Below are positions 27,233 to 35,613 of a stretch of 64,000 bases of DNA, piece by piece. The notes under the pieces are model-generated. The model had not been told where the DNA came from. It ran no database searches and saw only the letters and a program-made list of their open reading frames with translations. The first letter of the stretch is position 1; each line of letters starts with the position of its first letter. Made by a program: the position numbers and the translations under genes. The stretch comes from an uncultured Roseburia sp. (GTDB lineage Bacteria > Bacillota > Clostridia > Lachnospirales > Lachnospiraceae), in contig CAKREH010000003.1 of the NCBI GenBank assembly GCA_934317215.1, positions 1 to 64,000 on the forward strand, given 5' to 3'.

Positions 27233-29737
27233 TTAATTCTCTTTCCATCTAAGTTCGATCGTATCTCCTGTCTTCAATACAGCCGAATACGATGCATTCT
27301 CACCATTTAAATTGGTGATGATCGCCCTGCCGTTTGAAGCTGTGAGATCAAATTCGTAAAAATCAAAAATATCTACAAATATATACTGTGGTTTTCCGGT
27401 AAGTTTTACCGGCTGGCCGTTGATGTATACCAGAACCATGTTACCGTCTTCCTGCTGCTTTAGTTCCTGCAGATTCTGCCCAGTCGTAACTGCTGCCGGC
27501 TTTTCTTCATCTGTAACTGCTGTCTGGCCTGCAACTGCATTTTCTGTTGCATCATCTGCATCTGTCCAGACAGTACTGTCTGTCACTGACGTATTCTCTC
27601 CCGTTACAGCAGCGTCATCTGCAGCCTCTGTTTTTTCTCCTGTTGCAGCATCACCGGCTGTACTCTCTGCAGTCTCTCCCGTTACAGCAGCGTTGTCTGC
27701 AGTCTCTGTTTTTTCTCCTGTTGCAGCATCACCGGCTATACTCTCTGTAGTCTCTCCCGTCACAGCATCACCGGTTATACTCTCTGTGGTCTCTCCTGTT
27801 ACAGTATCACCGGCTGCACTCTCTGCAGTCAGATTATTCTGTTCATCTGCCTCTGCACTGTCCTCTGCACTCATTTCCGGTTCAACAATATCAGGTATTT
27901 TTTCTTCCTTATATTCCCCGACAGTCGGTGTCCTGACTTCTTCCTGCTCTAACGGCTGGAAGCTCGGCTTGCCATAAGAACGCACCGTCCATTCAATCGT
28001 AAAGTTTTCATAGATCAATGAATCAAGGGTTGCTCGACGGTTATTTACCAGGATCACATGTTCAACATTCACTTCCACATCCATAAATTCTGCCAGCTGT
28101 CCTACTGTGTAAAAACTTCTGGTTTCCACCTGATCTCCCTCTTTGATCTGGTAGGAAGGAAACTCTAATTTACCGTTGACCTCTAAGAATTTCGGGCATC
28201 TTATAACATTTCCGTTGACCACAAAAGTAACTGAATCAGAGGTATATTCCTCTAACTGGTCTAACGTGCAGGTTGCCGGTTTTCCTGCCGTAGAAGGCTC
28301 GATGATGATCTCACAGTTCGGCTCTAATGCCGCGTTGAGGTTCGTCGGTCTGTCATTCATGTAAACTGCAGCGGACTCCCCCTGCTCTCCGCGGATGATG
28401 CGCTTTGCACCATTTACGAAGAAATTCAGTTCCGGGCCTCTCTTTGGAAACAGATCCTCATTCGGGAAACCTGCCTGCAATGCAGCATCCACAATTGTAA
28501 GCCCATCGTTATCATATAATTTGAGACGCTCACCATTGAAACGCACCATGATAAATCCGTTTCTCTGCTCATAATAATTCAGGCAGATTCCGATCGGTGT
28601 GACAAGCAGTGGATCTTTCTTAATATCCTGCTGTTCAAATACAACCTCCTGCAGCACCTCTTCCCCCCGCAGTGCCACACGCACATCCGGGAGATCTAAC
28701 TTTTCCGCAAGCATTTTTGTGTAACCGTGGATCTTACCGCCACCGCCGACAATAAATGCTGCACTGACCGTCTGATCACCATTCAGTTCTTTGATCTTCG
28801 CAGCTACTGCCGTTGTCATCTCATCCACAACCGGTGCCGTCAGCTCCCACACTTCTTTTGCCGGAATCGTATGTTCGATCAGCATGATATCTTTATAGGT
28901 AATTTCTTCTTCGGTCGTACTCTGCAGCTTGATATATTCTGCTGTTTTAAAATCAACCAGATAATTCTGCACGATCAGTTCCGTTAATTCATCTCCGGCA
29001 AGAGGGATCATACCATAGGCAATAATGCTTCCGTCTTTGGTAATGGAAATATCGGATGTTCCCGCTCCGATATCGACTAAAGCGATATTCAGCAGACGAT
29101 AACTTTCCGGAATTGCGACGTTGATCGCCGCAATAGGCTCCAATGTCAGATTCGCCACTTCAAGTCCGGCCTGATTTACGGCTGCATAAAGTCCATCTAC
29201 TACATCCTCCGGCAGAAACGTTACAATGACGTCTTCGCCGATACGGTCTGCTTTGTGGGATTCAATGTTTGAAAACGGTTCATCGTTTAAGAAATATTTA
29301 ACCACGGAATATCCAACACAGTAAAACTTATAGCTGGTATCATTCATTTCCTGCAAAATTTTCTGTGCTTTCTCGATTCCAAGTAAATCCAGCGTATGAA
29401 TATCTTCCCCGGTAACTACGCTCTCCTCCGGATAATCGTAACTGATACTCGTTGTAACCGTCTTAAGCACACGGCCTGCGGCAGCAATACATACTTCCGT
29501 CAGAGTTTTTCCGATCTGTTTTTCCAGCTGTTCTTTTACTTTTCTTATCGTCCCTGATACGCGCCCGATATCGTGGATCTGTCCATCTAACATTGCTCTC
29601 GTATCATGCTGCATGATATACTGTGCAGTAACGATAAACTGATTTTCGGTACGGTAACCTACAGTTCCCACCACATTTCTTGTTCCAATATCAAGTCCGA
29701 ACACCAATGGCTGTTCCATGTCTTTTCCGTCGCTCAT
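27233..29737 (-). CDS. Large FtsA-like protein with repetitive acidic linker
   Basis: An 834-aa actin-fold protein. Residues 1 to about 370 match FtsA: FGLDIGTRNVVGTVGY (phosphate 1), NIALVDIGAGTSDISITKDG (phosphate 2) and AAFIVGGGGKIHG (adenosine). Residues about 370-600 look like beta-rich modules (YNNxxxTI VNGKRIIRGE style). Residues about 635-725 are a low-complexity Thr/Glu/Ala/Gly linker with repeated GDAxTGEKTE and VTGETTES units. The last 110 residues form one more small domain. No membrane helix is obvious. It precedes walJ and follows coaE. It may be a second, non-Z-ring FtsA/PilM-type scaffold; the exact role is unknown. Confidence 0.7.
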   Translation of the reverse strand: MSDGKDMEQPLVFGLDIGTRNVVGTVGYRTENQFIVTAQYIMQHDTRAMLDGQIHDIGRVSGTIRKVKEQLEKQIGKTLTEVCIAAAGRVLKTVTTSISYDYPEESVVTGEDIHTLDLLGIEKAQKILQEMNDTSYKFYCVGYSVVKYFLNDEPFSNIESHKADRIGEDVIVTFLPEDVVDGLYAAVNQAGLEVANLTLEPIAAINVAIPESYRLLNIALVDIGAGTSDISITKDGSIIAYGMIPLAGDELTELIVQNYLVDFKTAEYIKLQSTTEEEITYKDIMLIEHTIPAKEVWELTAPVVDEMTTAVAAKIKELNGDQTVSAAFIVGGGGKIHGYTKMLAEKLDLPDVRVALRGEEVLQEVVFEQQDIKKDPLLVTPIGICLNYYEQRNGFIMVRFNGERLKLYDNDGLTIVDAALQAGFPNEDLFPKRGPELNFFVNGAKRIIRGEQGESAAVYMNDRPTNLNAALEPNCEIIIEPSTAGKPATCTLDQLEEYTSDSVTFVVNGNVIRCPKFLEVNGKLEFPSYQIKEGDQVETRSFYTVGQLAEFMDVEVNVEHVILVNNRRATLDSLIYENFTIEWTVRSYGKPSFQPLEQEEVRTPTVGEYKEEKIPDIVEPEMSAEDSAEADEQNNLTAESAAGDTVTGETTESITGDAVTGETTESIAGDAATGEKTETADNAAVTGETAESTAGDAATGEKTEAADDAAVTGENTSVTDSTVWTDADDATENAVAGQTAVTDEEKPAAVTTGQNLQELKQQEDGNMVLVYINGQPVKLTGKPQYIFVDIFDFYEFDLTASNGRAIITNLNGENASYSAVLKTGDTIELRWKEN

Positions 29738-29749
29738 CTGCAGTATCTC

Positions 29750-30355
29750 CTACTCATTTTCCATATTTGTGATTGCCAAATCAATCTGCTTTATAGCATC
29801 TTCCACCGTTCCATTATTATCGATCACCACTTTACAGTGTTTCCGGTAAACCGCTTCCTCTAACTGACTGTCAAAAATCTGCTGTACTTTCTCCGGGGAA
29901 TATCCGCGCGATCTCATAAGGCGTTCTTTTCTTATATCCTCTCTGGTATAAATATACCAAAGTTCGTCACAAATTTCATCATAATGTTCTTCAATCAGCA
30001 ATGCAGCCTCTAAAACAAGGATCTTAAGTACCCCATTTTTCCGCTCTGCATCTGCAGCAGTCCTGATATATTTCTTAACTGCCGGATGTACGATTCCGTT
30101 TAGTGCATCCCGCTTTTTTTCATCCGAAAAAATGACTGCCGCTAACTTTTTCCGGTCAAACGATCCATCCAAAGTCCAGATATCCTCATCTAAAAACCTG
30201 TCTTTCAATTTCTGATAACATTCCGTTCCCGGCAGCATCAGTTCATGTGCGATCTCGTCCGCCAACATGACTTTTACTCCATCTTTTGTTTCAAGATAAT
30301 GAAGTATTTCTGATTTTCCCGCACCGACGCCGCCGGTAATTCCAATAAATTTCAT
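29750..30355 (-). CDS. coaE: Dephospho-CoA kinase
   Basis: A 201-aa P-loop kinase for the last step of coenzyme A synthesis. Walker A is FIGITGGVGAGKSEILHYL. DEIAHELMLPGTECYQ and LVLEAALLIEEHYDEICDEL are family-typical. The frame is open upstream to 30553, but that part overlaps polA and lacks similarity, so I start at 30355, giving the usual CoaE length. It lies about 90 bases after polA. Confidence 0.9.
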   Translation of the reverse strand: MKFIGITGGVGAGKSEILHYLETKDGVKVMLADEIAHELMLPGTECYQKLKDRFLDEDIWTLDGSFDRKKLAAVIFSDEKKRDALNGIVHPAVKKYIRTAADAERKNGVLKILVLEAALLIEEHYDEICDELWYIYTREDIRKERLMRSRGYSPEKVQQIFDSQLEEAVYRKHCKVVIDNNGTVEDAIKQIDLAITNMENE

Positions 30356-30446
30356 CCGTTCCATGCTCCCCGCATCCATTTTTTCTCTCGTACCATCCGG
30401 ACATATGCAATCCAACGCATCATCCCTCATAAATGATGACAGATCT

Positions 30447-33227
30447 TTATTTTGCCTCATACCAGTTATTGCCGACATGTGCATCAATTTCAAGTGTGAC
30501 CGCAAGATCTGCCGCTCCATGCATTTCTTCCTCGAGAATCTTTCGAACCGCATCCTCTTCTTCGATCGCCGTCTCCACTAAAAGCTCATCATGCACGGTT
30601 AAGATCAGGCGTGACTTTAGATTTTCTTTTAACAGTCTGTCATGCACGCGTATCATTGCGATCTTGATGATATCTGCCGCAGTTCCCTGAATCGGAGAAT
30701 TCATGGCAATACGCTCCCCAAAGGAACGCTGCATAAAATTACTGCTTGAAAGTTCCGGTATCGGACGTCTTCTTCCAAACATGGTCGTCACATAACCTTT
30801 TTCTTTCGCCTCTGTCACGAGTCCGTCCAAAAATGTCTTGATCTTCGGGTAAGTCTCAAAATAACGCTCAATATACTCTGCAGCCTCTTTTTTGCTGATG
30901 CTAAGATCCTGGCTCAGCCCAAATGAACTGATTCCATATACGATTCCGAAATTAACCGCTTTTGCATTGCGCCGCTGCAGATCCGTCACCTCGTCAAACG
31001 GGATGTGAAATACCTGGGACGCCGTGATCCTGTGGATATCCTGTGCTTCCCGGTATGCCTCGATCAGTTTTTCATCCCCGGACATATGTGCTAAAACACG
31101 AAGCTCAATCTGGGAATAATCGGCATCCATAAACTCAAATCCCTCTTTTGGCACAAATGCCTTGCGGATCAGTCTGCCAAGTTCGATCCTCATCGGGATA
31201 TTCTGCAGGTTCGGCTCCGTGCTGCTTAAACGCCCGGTAGCTGTGATCGTCTGATTAAAACTGGTGTGGATTCTGCCATCTTTCGCGATATAATTTACCA
31301 GTCCGTCCGCATAAGTGGACTTTAACTTGGCAAGCTGTCTGTATTCTAAAATATCTGAAACGATCGGATATTCCGGTGCAAGACGATCCAACACATCTGC
31401 TGCTGTGGAATAACCGGTCTTTGTTTTCTTTCCATACGGCATGGAGAGTTTTTCAAACAAGATCACTCCAAGCTGTTTCGGGGAATTGATATTAAACTCT
31501 TCTCCCGCTTCCTCATAGATCTGCTTTTCCAGTTCAGCGATACGCACTGCAAGTTTGTCCCCATACTCTGTGAGTGCCTCCCTGCATGCGATGATACCCT
31601 CATTTTCCATATCGGCAAGGGTAAATACGAGCGGCATCTCGATCTCCGCAAACAGATGATCCATGCCCGCTTCTTTTAAGTCAGTCTCCAGCATCTTTTT
31701 CGATGCTTGTGCCACATATGCCATATAGCATACATAATTTAAAAATGCTTCCGGTGCCTCTTTCACCGCCTGCTCTATGGTCATTTTTCCAAGAAGATCT
31801 GCCTTTGACGGTATCATCTGTCCCATATAGTCTTTTGCGATATCCTCATGTGGATACTCATTTTTCAGCGGATTCAGAAGATATGCTGCAAGCACACCGT
31901 CAAAAAGATTCGACAGTCCAATATTGCCGTTTACCTGTCGCTCCAGTAAGCCAAGCGCCGCAAGCTGCGGTTTTAAATCCAGTGTCGCGTAGGACGCAGC
32001 CTCACTTGCGGTAAACATGGAAAGAATCTGCTTTGCCGGAAGATTTTCCCCTGCTTTTATGAAAAAGGTTTCTTCCTCTCCAGTTGAAACGGCAGCTCCA
32101 AGGCAGCACTCCACTGCAGCATTTTCTGCACTTTCTACGATGCCGTACGGTTCACTGTCTGCCCCCGGCATATCTCCTGCCGCAAACAGATTCATCTGCC
32201 CGTCCTCTTCCTCGTGGCTGTCTTTCTTTTTGCTTCCGGGAACAATATAAAAACCACAGTTTCTGCCGCGAAGCTTCGCAAATACTTTCTCTGCCTCCTT
32301 ACGGTCTTCCACAAGTTTAAAATGTTCTGCCGCCTGATTTTTTGGAGTTTCCACCACAAAACGATTCAAAAGATTTTTAAATTCTAACCGTTTGCAGAGC
32401 AGGTATGCCTCCTCCGTGTACAGACTGGAAATACCGTTAAGCTTTGCACCAGAAAGATCATAATCAATGTCCGCATGGATCTCGATCGTCGCAAGCGTCT
32501 TGCTCATCTGTGCCAGGTCATAATACTCTTTTAAATTTTTGCTTGCACGGGGCGGCTTTAATTCGTCCACATGTGCATAGGCATTTTCAACACTTCCATA
32601 CTGTGCAATGATCGCCGTCGCCGTCTTTTCGCCGATTCCCGGTACTCCCGGAATATTGTCTGCCGTATCTCCCATCAATGCCTTGACATCAATAAACTCG
32701 ATTGGTGTCACCTGATATTTTTCCTTTACCTCAGCAGCATTGTAATCCTCAATCTCCGTACCGGTACGTTTTGTCTTCGGGATACGGATCTTAATCTGAT
32801 CCGTTGCAAGCTGTAAGAGGTCACGGTCACCGGATACCACTGAAACTGTCAGCCCTTTTTGTTCACTCTGTTTTGCAATGGTTCCAAGCAGATCATCAGC
32901 CTCATAGCCGCCTTTTTCAATCGTAGTGATTCCCATCGCTTTTAACATTTCTTTCATGAGCGGAACCTGTTCCCGCAGTTCCTGTGCCATCGGCTTTCTT
33001 GTGCCTTTGTATTCTGCGAACATCTTATGGCGGAAAGTCGGTTCTGACACATCAAATGCAACCGTCAGATAATCCGGCTGCTCCTCCTCTAAAATCTTGA
33101 ACATAATATTCAAAAATCCATAGACTGCATTCGTGTGCAGTCCTTCCGAATTCGTCAGATCCGGAATCCCGAAAAATGCCCTGTTCAAAATACTGTGTCC
33201 ATCTATCAATACCAGCTTTTCGCCCAT
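30447..33227 (-). CDS. polA: DNA polymerase I
   Basis: A 926-aa polymerase. The 5'-nuclease domain (1 to about 290) contains VLIDGHSILNRAFFG and VSGDRDLLQLATD. The middle (about 300-510) is a 3'-5' exonuclease fold without the DTET-type metal motif, so proofreading is probably lost. Polymerase motifs are FMDADYSQIELRVLAHMSGD (A), RRNAKAVNFGIVYG (B) and LILTVHDELLVE (C). An insertion near residue 345 carries QMNLF, which resembles a sliding-clamp binding motif. Start at 33227 has GGAGAGAACA upstream. Functions in Okazaki fragment processing and repair. Confidence 0.95.
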   Translation of the reverse strand: MGEKLVLIDGHSILNRAFFGIPDLTNSEGLHTNAVYGFLNIMFKILEEEQPDYLTVAFDVSEPTFRHKMFAEYKGTRKPMAQELREQVPLMKEMLKAMGITTIEKGGYEADDLLGTIAKQSEQKGLTVSVVSGDRDLLQLATDQIKIRIPKTKRTGTEIEDYNAAEVKEKYQVTPIEFIDVKALMGDTADNIPGVPGIGEKTATAIIAQYGSVENAYAHVDELKPPRASKNLKEYYDLAQMSKTLATIEIHADIDYDLSGAKLNGISSLYTEEAYLLCKRLEFKNLLNRFVVETPKNQAAEHFKLVEDRKEAEKVFAKLRGRNCGFYIVPGSKKKDSHEEEDGQMNLFAAGDMPGADSEPYGIVESAENAAVECCLGAAVSTGEEETFFIKAGENLPAKQILSMFTASEAASYATLDLKPQLAALGLLERQVNGNIGLSNLFDGVLAAYLLNPLKNEYPHEDIAKDYMGQMIPSKADLLGKMTIEQAVKEAPEAFLNYVCYMAYVAQASKKMLETDLKEAGMDHLFAEIEMPLVFTLADMENEGIIACREALTEYGDKLAVRIAELEKQIYEEAGEEFNINSPKQLGVILFEKLSMPYGKKTKTGYSTAADVLDRLAPEYPIVSDILEYRQLAKLKSTYADGLVNYIAKDGRIHTSFNQTITATGRLSSTEPNLQNIPMRIELGRLIRKAFVPKEGFEFMDADYSQIELRVLAHMSGDEKLIEAYREAQDIHRITASQVFHIPFDEVTDLQRRNAKAVNFGIVYGISSFGLSQDLSISKKEAAEYIERYFETYPKIKTFLDGLVTEAKEKGYVTTMFGRRRPIPELSSSNFMQRSFGERIAMNSPIQGTAADIIKIAMIRVHDRLLKENLKSRLILTVHDELLVETAIEEEDAVRKILEEEMHGAADLAVTLEIDAHVGNNWYEAK

Positions 33228-33248
33228 TGTTCTCTCCATTCCTGTCCT

Positions 33249-35039
33249 TTAGATCGCTCTTGTGTAGCGTTTCAGCCACTCATTTTCCTCCGCTGTCATA
33301 TACGGGGAAATGGTATCATATACCATCTTGTGATAATCGTTTAACATCTTTTTCTCACGTGCACTTAACAGATCCGGGTCAATCGCATCGAGATCGATCG
33401 GTGCATAGGTGATATTCTCAAACTCCATGAACTGTCCATACTCATTTTTCTCAGCTTTATGGCATACCAGCTCATTTTCGGTACGGATACCGTATTTACC
33501 CTCTAAATAAACACCCGGCTCGTCGGTCGTGATCATGCCCTCTTCTAAGACACCGTTGTCATGGCGCTCCGGTACGACTCTCCAACGGAAGCCGTTCGGT
33601 CCCTCATGTACATTTAACACATAACCAACGCCGTGTCCGGTGCCGCATTTATAGTCAATGCCCATCTCCCAGAGTGGACCGCGGGATAAAATATCAAGAT
33701 TTAATCCGGTACATCCATATAAAAACTTCGCATGCGCAAGGTTCATATTCGAACGGCAGACGGTCGTAAAGTGCAGACGCATCTCATCTGTGATCGGGCC
33801 AAGTGCCATGGTTCTTGTGATGTCTGTGGTTCCCTCAAAGTAATGTCCGCCGGAATCCACAAGTAAAAATCCCTCCGGTTTTAACTCAGCGTCTGACTCC
33901 GGTGTTGCGGCATAATGCATCATCGCCGCATTGGCTCCGTAAGCGCAGATCGTATTGAAACTTAACTCAATAAAGTTATCCTGCTCTCTTCTTCTCGCCT
34001 CAAGATAGTCAGAAGCTGATATCTCCGTCATCGGGATCTTTCCGATATTGGTCTTGAGCCAGTACATAAATTTGGTAAAGGCAACACCGTCTTTTACATG
34101 TGCAGCTCTGGTGTTGTCTACCTCTGTCTTATTTTTTACAGCTTTCATAAGTTCGGTCGGATTTGGTTTGTCCACGACTTTAATTGACTTATCAAGACTG
34201 TTTACAATGCGGTAGTTAACTGTGCCGCGGTTCATCAGAACGACTGCGTCTGCCGGGAGTTCCGGTACATAATCGTAGACCGCATCATACGGCTTTGTCG
34301 TGATATGGTTTTCCTCCAGATAAGCACGGATCTTATCATCCACCACTTCCTCCTGCAAAAACCAGATACATTCTGTTTCAGTCAATACCAGATATGACAG
34401 TACGACCGGCACATAATCAATATCGTTGCCGCGGATATTTAAAAGCCATGCGATGTCGTAAAGGGATGTCAGAATATGAACATCTGCACCGTTCTCCTTC
34501 ATAGCTTTCCTAAGATCTGCAATCTTATCCGCAGTACTCTTTCCGGAATATTTTTCCTCTAAAATAAATAAAGGCTGTTTGGACAATGCCGGACGATCCG
34601 TCCAGATCAGGTCGATCAGGTCTTCTGTCACATGCATGGACGCATTTTTTTCTGCTGCAATCTTTTCCAGTTTGCCGCCCCAGGTACCGTTTACAACACG
34701 TCCGTCAAATCCGAGACATCCACCCTCTTTTAATCGATCCTTTACAAATTCATCCACCGTCGGCACGCCTTCTTCGCCCATGCGGTACAGTGTGACTGTG
34801 CTGTCTTTCAGCTGGTTTTCCGCCTGTACAAAGTAGCGCCCATCCGTCCAGAGTCCTGCTTCCTCTAAAGTGATAACAGCAGTTCCCGCAGAACCAGTAA
34901 ACCCGGTAATAAACTTTCTCGCTTTAAAATGATCTCCTACATATTCTGATTCGTGAAAATCAGCAGTCGGCACAACGTATACAGTGACGCCTCTCTTTTC
35001 CATCTCCGCACGCAGTGCCTTTAATCTTTCCTGTATCAT
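33249..35039 (-). CDS. Xaa-Pro aminopeptidase (M24B, AmpP-like)
   Basis: A 596-aa three-domain creatinase-fold peptidase, the long form related to eukaryotic aminopeptidase P. Two creatinase-type N domains precede the catalytic domain. Metal and catalytic positions appear in LLVDSGGHYFEGTTDITRTM (two Asp), CGTGHGVGYVLNVHEGP (His), MITTDEPGVYLEGKYGIRTE (Glu) and a final Glu in IRTENELVCH. It removes N-terminal residues before proline. Cytoplasmic, no signal peptide. It lies 21 bases before polA. Confidence 0.92.
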   Translation of the reverse strand: MIQERLKALRAEMEKRGVTVYVVPTADFHESEYVGDHFKARKFITGFTGSAGTAVITLEEAGLWTDGRYFVQAENQLKDSTVTLYRMGEEGVPTVDEFVKDRLKEGGCLGFDGRVVNGTWGGKLEKIAAEKNASMHVTEDLIDLIWTDRPALSKQPLFILEEKYSGKSTADKIADLRKAMKENGADVHILTSLYDIAWLLNIRGNDIDYVPVVLSYLVLTETECIWFLQEEVVDDKIRAYLEENHITTKPYDAVYDYVPELPADAVVLMNRGTVNYRIVNSLDKSIKVVDKPNPTELMKAVKNKTEVDNTRAAHVKDGVAFTKFMYWLKTNIGKIPMTEISASDYLEARRREQDNFIELSFNTICAYGANAAMMHYAATPESDAELKPEGFLLVDSGGHYFEGTTDITRTMALGPITDEMRLHFTTVCRSNMNLAHAKFLYGCTGLNLDILSRGPLWEMGIDYKCGTGHGVGYVLNVHEGPNGFRWRVVPERHDNGVLEEGMITTDEPGVYLEGKYGIRTENELVCHKAEKNEYGQFMEFENITYAPIDLDAIDPDLLSAREKKMLNDYHKMVYDTISPYMTAEENEWLKRYTRAI

Positions 35040-35087
35040 TACTCTTATTCCTCTTTCTCATATATTTCTAAACATTACAGCCATTTT

Positions 35088-35552
35088 TCATGCATCCGTA
35101 TACTCAAAAAACTTCGTATCGATCTCCGGATAAGAACGTTTCAGTGAGATCGGTCTTCCCGAACGGTTCAAAAAGCAGTGGGAGCTCTTTCCGGTCGTGC
35201 GGAGTTCTCCTGTTTCCTTGTCTGTCATCCGGTATTCCACATCCATCTTGATGCCGTTATAACGTGTGATCTTCGTCTCGATCACGACCGTATCATCAAA
35301 ATGTACCATGCTGTGATACTCGCAGGATACAGCGAGCACCGGACTGATGATCTCCATCTTCTCCATCTGTTTATAGCTGAGTCCGATCTGATCCATCAGG
35401 TCCATCCTCGCCTCCTCCATCCATTTGATGTAATTTGAATGATGGATGATACCCATCTGGTCCGTCTCATAATATTTTGCATGATGCTCATATGGGCGGA
35501 TTTTGATTTCATCGGCATTTTCATTATAAATTTCTATCTCTTTTTTACTCAT
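35088..35552 (-). CDS. Acyl-CoA thioesterase, hotdog fold (YbgC/FadM type)
   Basis: A 154-aa single-hotdog thioesterase. HAKYYETDQMGIIHHSNYIKWMEEAR contains the catalytic Asp of the YbgC/4HBT family (near residue 31). VLAVSCEYHSMVHFDDTVVIET is the typical strand region. The C-terminus FLNRSGRPISLKRSYPE matches FadM-type members. Probably hydrolyses acyl-CoA or acyl-ACP; the substrate is not evident. Start at 35552 follows AAAGGTAGTGATTT. Confidence 0.88.
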   Translation of the reverse strand: MSKKEIEIYNENADEIKIRPYEHHAKYYETDQMGIIHHSNYIKWMEEARMDLMDQIGLSYKQMEKMEIISPVLAVSCEYHSMVHFDDTVVIETKITRYNGIKMDVEYRMTDKETGELRTTGKSSHCFLNRSGRPISLKRSYPEIDTKFFEYTDA

Positions 35553-35613
35553 ATAAATCACTACCTTTCTCAAACTCCTCCAAGCTATAGTATCTCACAG
35601 AACCGTTTTAATT

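Noticed and set aside
27420..27977. 185-aa Ser/Val/Ala-rich open frame on the plus strand
   Set aside because: It is the antisense of the repetitive linker of the FtsA-like gene; composition follows from the repeats and there is no ribosome site.
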